Of a stretch of DNA of 64,000 nucleotides, positions 10,268 to 20,571 are shown piece after piece. The translations under genes and the position numbers were made by a program. The first letter of the stretch is position 1, and each line of letters begins with the position of its first letter. The stretch is from contig LNKV01000009.1 in assembly GCA_001465935.1 (NCBI GenBank), positions 186,001 through 250,000 of the forward strand, in the 5' to 3' direction. Source of the stretch: Clarireedia homoeocarpa (lineage: Eukaryota; Ascomycota; Leotiomycetes; Helotiales; Rutstroemiaceae). The notes below the pieces were generated by a model. That model was not told where the DNA came from, made no database searches, and saw only the letters and a program-made list of their open reading frames with translations.

Positions 10268-12612
10268 CTAAATATTATTCCAAACACCTAGATCAAACCT
10301 GTTGATACGGTTCTGGCCCCAATGATCGACCCACCCAAACGCATTCTGAATATCACCCCAGGCATTCATTCGCTCAAATTCTGCAGCTTCAATATCATCC
10401 TTTGCAGTCTGATCAACTCCATGCCATTCATGCCATGGCGTCTCATCCGCTTCGCACTTTTCCCATTCGCCGTCAAGCAAATTCTTGCCTTTGCCAGGAA
10501 CTGGAGCAGCCGGTACTTTGCCTTCCTGGAAGTACGCTCTGATCTTCCTGATCGTGCAGATGGATCTGGCAGCTAAACTGCAATGTCCTACAGATTTTTG
10601 TTCCACGAGCCCAGCGTCTACAAACTTAGTGGCCATTTTTACTCCAGCAATCAGAGGAGTAACGGGATCTGCGCTGTTACTAATGTAGAAGAGGGGGAAT
10701 GAAGTCTTGATTGGCTTTTGCTTATGGGCGGGATGGTCATCCCATCGCATCGGAGGATCAATGCTCGGTATGCTATAGCCAGAGCACTGGACCATTACGG
10801 CTATCCAACAGTCTGCGAATGAAGAACGTTTTCCAAGTTCTCTAAACATGTCTTCTATCTCCGAAAATGTGTGGTTTAACTAGAAGAGAGTTGTTAACAT
10901 TGCAAAAAACAAAGCTGAAAGTCTCATATACTGACTGGGTATCTCTTATCGCCGCAAAGAATGGCCCTTTGCGCGTCGTTAGGGTAATTGCGTTGCGGGC
11001 CGGCATGTTCACAGACAGGTTTAAGATCGTATGATGGTGGCGTAGGTGTATATTCAAGTATCTCACCAAGCTTACGATCCAGAATATCAAGTGCCAGAGC
11101 AAGGAGCGGAAACTGATTCATAGGGGCGTATGCTGATTGGAAAACCTGAAGCTTGAAAGCCGAGACCGTCAAAAGAGCAGGTGTCTTAGAATCCCGCAGA
11201 ACGAGAGGCAATGGATTTTCCTGCAAATCCTCCATCACCGCCTGGTATCTCTGCTCAATATCTTTCACCTGGTCTCCATCTCTGTAAAATCTGCACGCAA
11301 ATTTTGCGGTGTGACAATAGTTAAAGAATGAAGCCCACACCTTATGCATGTCTCTCTGACTTTCAAGCCAAATTGGCGAAACATAATGGTCGGCATCAAC
11401 TACTCCATCGAGCACAAGTCGACCTACTCGATCGGGAAACATAGCAGCGAAGGTGGATCCCAACAGAGTCTGGGAAAGTTGGAGCTGTCAGCAACAGACA
11501 ATAGTTGGAGCCAGTTGGAAGATAAATATGAAAATAAGTACACATACACCATAGCTGAAGCCCCAGTACACCAGCTTGCCCTTGGTATCTAAACCGGAGT
11601 CTCTGCTCGCATTCTTTCTTTCCTCTTCCGAATGGTCTAACACTGAAGTAAAACTGTTCTGCTTTTTCTCAATGCCAGCGGTCCATTCGTCCCAAGCGTC
11701 TATGATGCTCAACATATCCCTAGCAACGCTTGGAGTTTGTGCATGTCGGAATATACTGTCCTTCCCACTCAAAGAATCTTTCTCTGCACACAATCTACCC
11801 ATGAGTTTCGCATGTGCATCCAATGATCTCAGTGCCGTTGTACTGGAATTAGGAAGGCCAATCCCTGATATTTGAGCCATGTACAGTATCCTATGGTAAT
11901 CACCTCTAGCATAATCATCCTCACTTTCACCGTTCATGCTACCACTTGCAGCATATGGGTAAGAGAAACAATCCACACGTGGCATTGTTGATCCGATACC
12001 TCGTGGGTCAAAACTGACTATATCCTGATCCTCGCCAACAATCTTTTGAATAGAACGTCCTGCACGAAAGACAAAGTCTACGCCAGAACCTCCTGGACCT
12101 CCAGGGTTCAACAACAAAGGCGACTTAGAAAAGGCTTCGGCATCTGTACGCACACCAGGAAGCATAATGAGCGCGAGGTGAACTTTGGGATTGTCCTCGG
12201 AAGCATTCAGGGGTCGATGATAGTCCATCGGTACTGTGAGGCGAGCGCATTTGAATCCTTGCTGGGATTCCGGAAAACATGAATGCCATTCTAGCTTTTC
12301 GCTAGGGATTATCTATAGATTCATCAGTTCCAAAATCTTGGTTAGAGTCATTGGAGTGTTTCGAACATCGTCAAAATCAAGATGTGTAGATTCATCCCCA
12401 TCAAACGAAGTCCCATCTAAATTGTATATATCAGATAGAACAGCCCATGACCACCAAGTGAACAGCACAACCGAGACGAGAATCCCCGGCCATGTACTAT
12501 GACTTCTCGAAACTCTCACAGTCTTCAACCGTCTGAGCGTTTTCGGTAGAAGACTTCTTCTCTCATCCCTCCGCTCCTCAACATCAAAATCATGAAACGT
12601 CTTTCCAGCCAT
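10268..12612 (-). CDS. Membrane-anchored TAP-like alpha/beta hydrolase (peptidase S33 type)
   Basis: Exons 12612-12367, 12312-11548, 11469-10936 and 10879-10268 give 718 aa. A hydrophobic segment at about residues 43-62 (WPGILVSVVLFTWWSWAVL) after a basic cytoplasmic tail predicts a type II membrane anchor. The hydrolase core follows: LLNPGGPGGSG (oxyanion loop), DIVSFDPRGIGST, nucleophile elbow GFSYGT, SNSADPVTPL with the acid Asp, and VGHCSLA with the catalytic His. This is the layout of fungal tripeptidyl-aminopeptidase-like hydrolases, which cleave N-terminal peptides or small esters; the true substrate is unknown. Intron 1 is notable. The frame carries a TAG at its 3' end, and a 54-nt intron (12366-12313, donor GTTCGA, CTAAC branch) removes it and rebuilds the family's FDFDD-IIPSEKLEW-C start. 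Introns 2 and 3 are normal. Confidence 0.88.
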
Positions 12613-14107
12613 ATCTCAGAAAGTGCAAACTCAACCTTCAGGTAGGTTAGTAGGTAGGCTGGTAATAATAACAAATATAGTATAGACAATAAACATCTAA
12701 TACCCGCGATAAGTAAAAACCATCGTGGTCAAAACCAATCGTATCCACGGCGCACAAGAGCGTAGGAAACACGTTGGAGAACTAGGCAACTACTCCGAAA
12801 GACAGCAATGAGCAGATGACGAGGTGTAAGCACGTAATGCGTTAACAGGATGCACGCCCAATGACAATCCTTGCGCTGCGCCAAGCTTTTCGTGTGCCTG
12901 CATCACCTGGGCACTGCACGCGCGGAATGTGGGGGTTTCACTGCGTATGCGGCTCTTCGTGTGGCATTTAAAATGGTTCGGTCGTACTCGTATTACACTC
13001 AGAAGGTTGTCGGACGCGATATCTTGATTTTGTCGTCTAACGCGCTTGAATTATACATATCTTCGTGTTACGGTTGCATTGGAAACATAATATGATACTA
13101 ATAAGTTAGAACAATTATGACCGATTAATATAAGGTTCAGGGACAGATCTCAAAGATCAAATGAATTCTGAACTTTTGAAGTTGAATATATGGTTAATTT
13201 GCAGTTGCGTCCTACTATATTTGTTTAGCGATATGAAATAGATATATTGCTAAACATAGAGGTTGTTATGAACAAAAAATTTCGTCTCATTAGTATCTGT
13301 TCTTCTTCTCTTCGTTATGGTATGAATAGATGGATACAAACACCTTGCTGATAACACGAATACATTTATTTCGCTGATTACAAAAGAGCGACAACGAGTT
13401 TGTAGCTGCCTCACCTATTACGATCATGAACTACTTCTTCCGAGCCATCAGCTTCACCTCACATGTCACATCTCTTCTCACGACTACCATCAAGCAATGC
13501 TGTATGAGTGTCATAACTATATTTAATGCCCTGATTTCTGTGTACTCGTTTCGTTAAACAACCTCAATGCAAAAAAATACAAAAAATAACCATTGGAGTC
13601 ATTCATTCATCATAAAGTCATCATCGATCCAGTCAGCGTCTCTTCCTTCAACCCCCTTCCTTGCCTCCCCTCCCATCCCCTTCTCGAACTAATACAGCTC
13701 CAATCCGCCTTCCATCAACGACAAAAAAGCTACCCGCCAGAAAGCTCTACAAGAAGAATAAGGGGAAATACAACTCCGTCAGCCAAAAATATCCAGATAT
13801 CAATCATTACTCCATCAACCCCTTCCTTTCCCTTCTCACCGACCATCCGTCCATCCAATTATGACCAACCAATCCCACTATACCAAACAATTAGGAATGA
13901 TTCGCAATTTCTTCTTACAAGCAGCAACCACTTGGTTCAACTTTTCCTCACTTTTCTTTACTTTTCTGTGCCTTTCTGTGCCTTTCTGTGCCTTTCTGTG
14001 CCTTTCTGTACCTTTCTGTGCCTTTCTGTACCTTTCTGTGCTTTCTCTCCCCCAAATATGCATACGGCCGTTATTTCATATCATTTTCACATGGCAGTAC
14101 TCCAATC
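12613..14107. other. Long intergenic interval with AT-rich centre
   Basis: This 1495-bp interval lies between two minus-strand genes. It holds the hydrolase promoter at its left (with taggtaggttagtaggtagg-like repeats near 12643-12660). The centre, about 13080-13600, is AT-rich. On the right is a pyrimidine-rich stretch leading into a 10-bp minisatellite. No ATG-started coding frame with family resemblance was found. Confidence 0.5.
13962..14046. repeat. 10-bp minisatellite (CCTTTCTGTG)n
   Basis: About 8.5 tandem copies of CCTTTCTGTG are present, with two copies ending in GTA instead of GTG. The array lies about 60 bp downstream of the stop of the GTPase-binding gene, probably in its 3' UTR or just beyond. 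The unit is not a multiple of three, so it is not a coding repeat. Confidence 0.92.
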
Positions 14108-16787
14108 TCAAAGCCAAATATCACCCACAGGACTAGTCCCCGCTCCCTTCTGTGCAAAACTCAACTTCATCTCAATCTTAGGGGGTGTCTGTTCCACCAA
14201 TGCGCCACCGACTTTCTTCGGACTGGCGCCCTGTTTCCTAACCGGACTCTTGTTTTCCGCACTGGGACCGCATCGCACGTCTTTAGTTTCCCATCCATCT
14301 GCAACAGCTGCCGCGACCCAACATCGCAGTCCTGCGTGGACTCCGCCGTAGAACTTTTCTTTGCAGGTGCGTAATGTGGAGCCCATGCATTTCTCCCAGC
14401 CGGAAATGCGCAATTCGTCGCGAACCTGATTGCGTTCTTCGAGAGTTGGGAGAGAGGCTATGCAGCCATTGATGATGTCGAGGTGAGAGGAAAGGTAGTT
14501 TGTCGCATCCCATTCGACGCCACCAACATATGGAGCTGCGGGGACAGGTGGAAGCTCTTGTGGGAAGTATTTGATCATGTATGGTAGGTCAGGAGGGAGA
14601 TGCTCTGGTTGTTCTGGAGCATGGCGTGAGCCCGGCAGGGGGATGACGTTGAGATTGTGAAGGAAAATCCAGAAAACTTCTTTAGTAACATTAGTCACTT
14701 CTTTACACCAGACTCTGTATGGCCGTTGACGACGCATATCAAGAACGAAATCTACAGGCCGTTCGGATTCGGTCGGTTCAGGGTCGCGAAGGTAGGATAG
14801 AAGGAATCGAGCACGTGTCGCCCTTTCACCAAGACTTGCGGACTTGAGGTAGGTGAAGAGAAGAGAGGTTACGATACTTCGAGTGGTGAATTCGGCCGGT
14901 CCTTTCTTCTCTTCGTCGAACAGCATGTGTAGCAAAGCAGGAAACAGCGTTTTCTGAATCACGTTGAGATGTTGAAGGGCCAGGGCTGTGGTCGCAAGCG
15001 CCTTCAAGCATAGTAAAACTTCGTGGAGCAGCGCATCTTCATGTTCTTCTCTATAAAGCAAGTCAGTCATACCATCTGATAAAAGGACATGATGAAACTT
15101 GCCTCCATTCAACTTCCATAGTCCTGTGCAACAGTCCTACAATCTCTTCCATCCCTCCTTGACGGATAAAAGTATCCGTCCAAGCCACCGTCTCATTCCG
15201 TAGAAGTAATCTAAGTTTGTGCAATCGACCAACTTCTACTAGCTCAGGCTTTTGGACCTTTCGCAAATACGAAACAAAGTCATCAGGACATTGCCCCTTT
15301 GCCTTCGCGATAAGGTTTTGTGCTACGGCTGCACTAGCAGACGTGAGCGATCTATTGCCCTCTTTCATGCTCTCTTGTGATTTCTTGTTCACAATAGTAT
15401 TCTCAGACTTTTTATCCTTTGCTGCGACGCGCTCTTTGCTACCTGATCGAGATAAGGTGAATGTTCGGCTCCTTGGTCGCTTTTTCTTTTTCGTATTCGT
15501 CGCTTCATCTTCCTTTGCTGCCTCACCACTTGAGTCACTGCCATTGCTAGGCGGTCTGGTGGTTTTTGCGGCGGCAGCTATCTCAGCCCAGTCTTGCTTT
15601 ACGAAATCCTTCTTCATAGATTTAGCAAGACTTCGCATCTTCCCTCTCTGATGCTCCGGAATGTTTCGTCTATCCAACATTGCTTCGAACTCGGCATCGA
15701 TATCGCTATCATTGAGTACTCGGTTCTGTTCAAAGGTTACGGAGGTCGGTGTCTGAGCAGGCGTCTGCTGCGCTTCCGTACCTCTTGCCTTGGCGGTAAA
15801 GGTAGAGACCGCAGCCATAACGCGTGAGCCACGTTTACTTGATGTAGTTTGTACAGAAGAGGTCGATGTCGATGCGCGCTGGAATGATGGTCTCGATTCG
15901 CCAGACATCCGTACATCACAACTCTGCCTTTTCTCATCCGAATCGCGCCTGCTGATGTCGATACTAAATCTATTATCACCACTCTTCCTGTGTATATCTT
16001 GTATGCTAAAACTGCTTGGCAGGTATGTGGAATGCGGCCGTATCGACCCGTCTCGTTTCGTAAGGCTTGGTTGTGTATTTGGTCCGTTGCAGGAATTCTG
16101 TTGCTTGCTTGGCGAATAGTTCTCGGGAGTATAGAGATCGATCCGGTCCTCCAAGAATTTACCACCCAGAGGTTGCTTTGCGAACATTTCACTGGAGAAT
16201 TGAGAATAGATTGGTGGTTGGGACGCCGAATCAGTAACCGGTGACGAGCAATCGGGAGTCCGATTTTCCTTGTCTTTTGAATTGCCGACCGCGAGCTCCA
16301 CATCCAGCCTCAGACTTTTGGAAGACTTTGGACGCGAAAGAAGATTGACGATGTTCGTGGAAGACTTCGTCTTTTTAGGTTTCTTTCCCTTTCCTTCGCG
16401 GACAGATGCTGATTTATCTGCATCCTTGGTTGGGCTAGCCAGCGACTTGAGCGACAGTACACTCAAAGTCTTCTTATGTAAACCTCTTTCATCGATACCA
16501 GATTTTGGCCGAAGCCCCTCTCTTGTAGTTTTAAGCGGTGATAAGGGACCCTGTTGATTCTGCTGAATATCTGTGAGCGCGCGATCGTGAGTATAATCCT
16601 GCGGATAACATGAAGCCATTTGTTCGAAGGAAGGAGAAGCGACAAAGACGCCATCGTGTGGTGGGCTCGCGGGCGACAATGGAGATCCTTCAGAAGGTGT
16701 GCGCTTATGTATAAATGCCTTCAATACCGATGCCGTCTTAGGACGTTTCGTGTGCAATGATTCTGGGTAAGGAAAACTGGTCGCCAT
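14108..16787 (-). CDS. Formin N-terminus-like (GBD/FH3) GTPase-binding protein, Rid1-like
   Basis: Two exons (16787-15103, 15050-14108) give 875 aa. The first 380 residues are Ser/Arg/Lys-rich and probably disordered. A formin GBD-like region follows: FEAMLDRRNIPEHQRGKMRSL, then KKDFVKQDW and PDDFVSYLRKVQKP. The FH3/armadillo-like part follows with LHKLRLLLRNETVAWTDTF, GGMEEIVGLLHRTMEVEWREEHEDALLHEVL and a long helical region to residue 780. There are no FH1 proline runs and no FH2 actin-nucleating domain, so this is not a full formin. It looks like the fungal GTPase-binding group sometimes annotated Rid1, presumably bound by a Rho/Cdc42 GTPase in polarity or septation. The intron (15102-15051) has a GC donor with the classic AG^GCAAGT consensus and a TATAG acceptor; only this splice gives VEWR-EEHED. 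Confidence 0.82.
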
Positions 16788-17289
16788 GATTGAGAAGCAA
16801 TTGATAAAATCGACGGATTGATATTTTTCCTGCTAAAGAGCAAAAGAATAATACTGCGAATAAGTGCTATCTCATGATGGTTAACTGAATGAAAATAATG
16901 AAAGCATTGGGACTGATTCTTTGTGGTTAACCACTTTCATATGATCTTGTTGATACAACCGTAATGAAATTGCTACAGCAACCGATTGAGAGAGTCGCGA
17001 CGCTTTGTAAATCTCACCCAATGAGCATCCCAGTTATGATCCTGGCCAAAATACCCGGAATTTAGGAACTACAAGGGTAAATCTGTGAATCTCCAAACCC
17101 GAATGGTAGATTCGATAATTTGATGGGTCCGAACGTTGAAAATCTATTGAATTCAGAATGAAATCTTGACTCATCTAACCTAAAGGCGATAGGATTCTGT
17201 GCTCCATATCTCATCTAAATGCCGTCCTATTCCTTATTATCCCACTAATTCCTGTTACGGTTACGTACAGTCCCTACAAAAGTGGCCTT
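16788..17289. other. Intergenic interval, promoter side of the Rid1-like gene
   Basis: This 502-bp non-coding interval lies between two minus-strand genes. It carries the promoter of the GTPase-binding gene and the 3' UTR of the AIM32-like gene. AT-rich tracts are present; no repeat or RNA gene was recognised. Confidence 0.45.
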
Positions 17290-18439
17290 TTACCAACTGA
17301 AGACTCCCCTCTGTCTATCAAATCCACCTCTCAGTTGTCGTTCGGGCTTGATAAGTTTCCCTTGCAAAACAGTGAACTTCACAATACCCTCACAATCCTC
17401 GGGCCGTACTCTGGCGAGCCATAAGCATTGCGCTGCTCCCGGGTCCTCCTCCCCAGGAGGCGCAACCTTTGAGGGCATTAGGTCTCCCTCCGCCTTTGCT
17501 CTCTCGACCCCGTCGAGGCCAAAGGCATCGGGCCTTCTATAGATCATGACATTCGCCGAATATTTGTGTCCTCCTACGTGAGAAATAAAGAATATGCCGA
17601 CTCCACCAGGTCTATCATCGTCCAAGTCTCTGAAAAGTCCAAGTGGCCGCAAGTGCCTTTCGAATTCCTTCCGCAACAATGGGGCACTCTGTCCACATCG
17701 TGCATCTCTTGTCTTTTGCGAGCAAAGTAGAATAAGTGCGCGATGAGGTGATGGTCGCGAGGTAAGTTGTTCCCCAGTTGGAAGAGGCTCGGGGAGGGAT
17801 TTGGGTATCGAGATAGGTCCGAGAGGGGTAGTATTGGTCGGAGCTTTGTCGATAAACTCTGTTATCAGCGTCGGTACGGCTTGTGGAGTAACGTTTTCAA
17901 TAACCACGAATGCAGGCAGCAGAACAACGGTCGTGGGCTGCGAGTAATCTGCAGAATGCGAAGGAGTGGGTATATTTGATGCGGACAGCATAAGCTTCTG
18001 TGGAGCGTTAGCATGTCTTACAGTACAGAGATGCAATGCAGGTACAGGTACAAGATACAAGGCCTTGTACGAAGTAGAAAGAACTAACCCCGTTACTTGG
18101 TTTGACGGCGCTGTGATCAATGGCTTGCATCACACTGCCTTTCTCATTCGCAACATCTCTCACCCAATCCGCCTTTCCCGTTGCAACAAGAATGTGCGTG
18201 CTCCACCCCTTGACATGGCCATATAATGCATCATCCTCATCTATCTTAAACCCCTTCGGATACTGTACATGACAAGATTCGCAATCATGGTCGCAATCAT
18301 CCCCATCAACAGCAGGGTCGACTTTGGGGAATATCTTGTCGATGGGAGTATTTTCTGAGGGCGTACCAGGAACTGGAGTAGATTGACCCGAAACTGATTG
18401 CTTTGCAGAATTCAGAAGTGATTTGAATGTTGATGCCAT
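17290..18439 (-). CDS. Sucrase/ferredoxin-like protein, AIM32-type
   Basis: Two exons (18439-18089, 17997-17290) with a 91-nt intron give 352 aa. The protein has the thioredoxin-like ferredoxin fold of the Suc/Fer-like family. Visible marks are a Cys cluster near residue 50 (CDHDCESC), SPHRALILLCSQKTRDARCGQSAP with conserved Cys, and FISHVGGHKYSANVMIYR with the His-Gly-His-Lys motif. These Cys and His residues are the expected Fe-S ligands; yeast AIM32 is a mitochondrial redox-quality protein of this family. I chose the ATG at 18439 because it has an ideal ACCATGG context and reads MASTFKSLL; an in-frame ATG at 18517 (MSSGGNKTT) would extend it by 26 residues. The C-terminus ends RGGFDRQRGVFSW. 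It is divergent from the OB-fold orphan, 544 bp away. Confidence 0.85.
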
Positions 18440-18983
18440 GGTCTTTTTCTTGCGGGGGGTGGACGCAGCATTTTGGCTGGTGGCATGGCTGGTGGTTTTA
18501 TTTCCACCGCTGGACATTTGGGTGGGTTGGTCGTCGTACTTCGGGAGTGCACTACGGTAGAGCAACGGCTGTTTTGATTGGTTGAATCTTTGCTTGAATC
18601 CACAAAATGTGTGCAATACGCGGCGGGCGGCCTTATCAGATCCGTGTTTACTTTTTATCTGATGCCTAAAGATGGTGAATGCTCCAATGAATCTCGGATC
18701 TCAAACCACAACCAATTCACAGCGACAACGCGTTGCGGAATGACAGGATTCAGGAGATAAATCAAGCAGCCAGGAAGTTGGAGTTGATGAAATTTATACC
18801 TCTCCGTCTGCCCTTCCTTTACTCGCGGCTCGGACGTATGGTTGATTACAGAGCGAGCTTTTGATGCTCACTCCGGCGGTATATTCGTTATGTCCGCATT
18901 TCCGTTGTGTCTGCATTCAATTCGGTCCCGAACCCTCCACTTACCGGCGTTCCTGATGTGATTGGCCACTCGATTGCTACAGT
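18440..18983. promoter_or_regulatory. Divergent promoter, AIM32-like and OB-fold orphan
   Basis: This 544-bp interval separates two outward-facing starts and therefore holds both promoters, unless the longer AIM32-like start at 18517 is used. No consensus TATA box stands out. A CCGCATTTCCG-TTGTG-TCTGCATT pair of half repeats lies near 18893-18920. Confidence 0.45.
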
Positions 18984-20090
18984 ATGCCACCTAAAGTCAT
19001 ATTCCTCGTAGGAGCACCTGCACCTGGCTCACTCAACTGGGATGAGCGAGATCTACTCAATAATTTCACGGAGCCCTTCATCCAATTCCTTCATCTACCC
19101 CAAACAACTTCTGATGCCACATCGGAGAATGTACTCTCAATACTCTCGACCTCTGACAGTGTACCAGCATGGCGTTCACTTCCACTCAAACGTCAACACC
19201 TCGTGACGGGTATCTCTCAGGACCATGCCTACCAGCCCGTATACCATGGCCTCGATTTCTTCACTACCACGACCTTCCTTTCCCAATCACAGCTTCAGTC
19301 ACAATCGCTACTCGATGACTCCCAGATTTCCATCGCTTCGGTAGAGAATGTCATTTCACAGTTCTACGAGCACTCCTATGCCATTCATGCTGATGTGCCT
19401 TCATCGCAACTCGCACCACATGACACTTTTCTAAGCAATGCAGGAAGTTCATACTCAACATCTAGAACGGATGATTCTCAATTTGACAGTCGACTCACGG
19501 ATTCCTTTCTAAGTGATACAGATGTCCCAATTGCGGGACACATTACGAATCTTAAAGATATGCCTCACGCAGGCTATCTGACTGAGATCCTACCGGGCAC
19601 AATGACCGTCAATATCATCGCGGGCGTCATTTCCATAACTCCGCCTCGGGAGATCAACACCCGTCGAGGTGCAAAGACGTCTTTGCTAGAAATCCTCGTA
19701 GGAGATGAGACAAAGAGCGGGTTTGGAATTACCTTTTGGCTATCTAGCAACACAAAAGATAACACCAACGAGGTTCTAGAAAGCCTTCGAGTTCAAGATA
19801 TCGTACTCATGAAGAACGTGGCATTGGGGAGTTTCAGGGGGAAAGTGCACGGCCAAAGTCTAAGGAAAAACATGACCAAGTGCACACTACTCTATCGGGA
19901 CAAGATCAGTAGAAGCGACATCAGAGGTTGTTATGGAAGGAGAGATTTCGCTGCAAAAGATCCAGATACTCAATTAGCAAAGACGAAGAGAGTGAGAGAT
20001 TGGGTGACTAGTTTCGTCGGGGTTGCCACCACTGTGCCGAAGCAAGGTGTCAAGAGAGCCAGGGAATTGTTACCACCGGATACGCAATAA
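18984..20090 (+). CDS. Uncharacterised protein with OB-fold-like C-terminal half
   Basis: A single uninterrupted ATG frame of 368 aa with a clean stop. The N-terminal half is polar and Ser/Gln-rich with DDSQ repeats (residues 100-175), probably disordered. The C-terminal half from about residue 190 is beta-rich: YLTEILPGTMTVNIIAGVIS, then TRRGAKTSLLEILVGDETKSGFGITFWL, then LRVQDIVLMKNVALGSFRGKV and KCTLLYRD. This succession (a conserved LVGDET strand, a strand ending in a hydrophobic W, then a V-L-L-N-V-A-L strand) resembles OB-folds in single-strand DNA-binding or shieldin-like proteins. I infer a nucleic-acid-binding OB fold but did not match it to a named family. A basic tail (TKRVRDW, KRARELLPP) could help DNA binding or nuclear import. 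The gene is intron-free, unlike most neighbours. Confidence 0.72.
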   Translation: MPPKVIFLVGAPAPGSLNWDERDLLNNFTEPFIQFLHLPQTTSDATSENVLSILSTSDSVPAWRSLPLKRQHLVTGISQDHAYQPVYHGLDFFTTTTFLSQSQLQSQSLLDDSQISIASVENVISQFYEHSYAIHADVPSSQLAPHDTFLSNAGSSYSTSRTDDSQFDSRLTDSFLSDTDVPIAGHITNLKDMPHAGYLTEILPGTMTVNIIAGVISITPPREINTRRGAKTSLLEILVGDETKSGFGITFWLSSNTKDNTNEVLESLRVQDIVLMKNVALGSFRGKVHGQSLRKNMTKCTLLYRDKISRSDIRGCYGRRDFAAKDPDTQLAKTKRVRDWVTSFVGVATTVPKQGVKRARELLPPDTQ

Positions 20091-20571
20091 CTCGATCGCA
20101 TACTGGGCCGAGCGCTTTGTGTCTATGGTCATCTGACTGCATCACACTGGCAGTTCGTGGTTCGCCAAACATGTAGAATCTCCCGCGACACCAAATCTGT
20201 CTCCCGGATGTCTTGGAGTAAAATCAATTTTCCCGCCCTACCAGGATAGCGTCTATATAGTCGTGGTATCGAAAACACATGCGCAAATGCCTAGATCAAA
20301 AGTTCATATAATAAAAGTTCGAGCAATAGCCCAGGCCGCTCAGCTATATACAAATCATTGTCTTATGTTCTAGCGTGCCGCACTGGGTAACATGCCGTGT
20401 TTAATACCGACATGCGAGTGCGGCAATAGAATTCCGAAACATGGGGTAAAGGGAAAGGGGTACAGAGGATGAGAGGATGCGGAGAGCGGATGGAGATAAT
20501 GCAGTGTGAATCGTGTTTGTTTGGGTGTACCCAATTTACATCTAGAACTACATTCCGTCTTGAATCTAGAC
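20091..20571. other. Convergent 3' interval
   Basis: This 481-bp interval separates the stops of the OB-fold orphan and the Zn2Cys6 regulator. It is non-coding and AT-rich around 20270-20370, with probable 3' UTRs from both sides. Nothing else was recognised. Confidence 0.45.

Noticed and set aside
13593..14351. 252-codon plus-strand frame across the minisatellite
   Set aside because: It starts with TTG, reads through a 10-bp repeat and overlaps the 3' end of the Rid1-like gene antisense.
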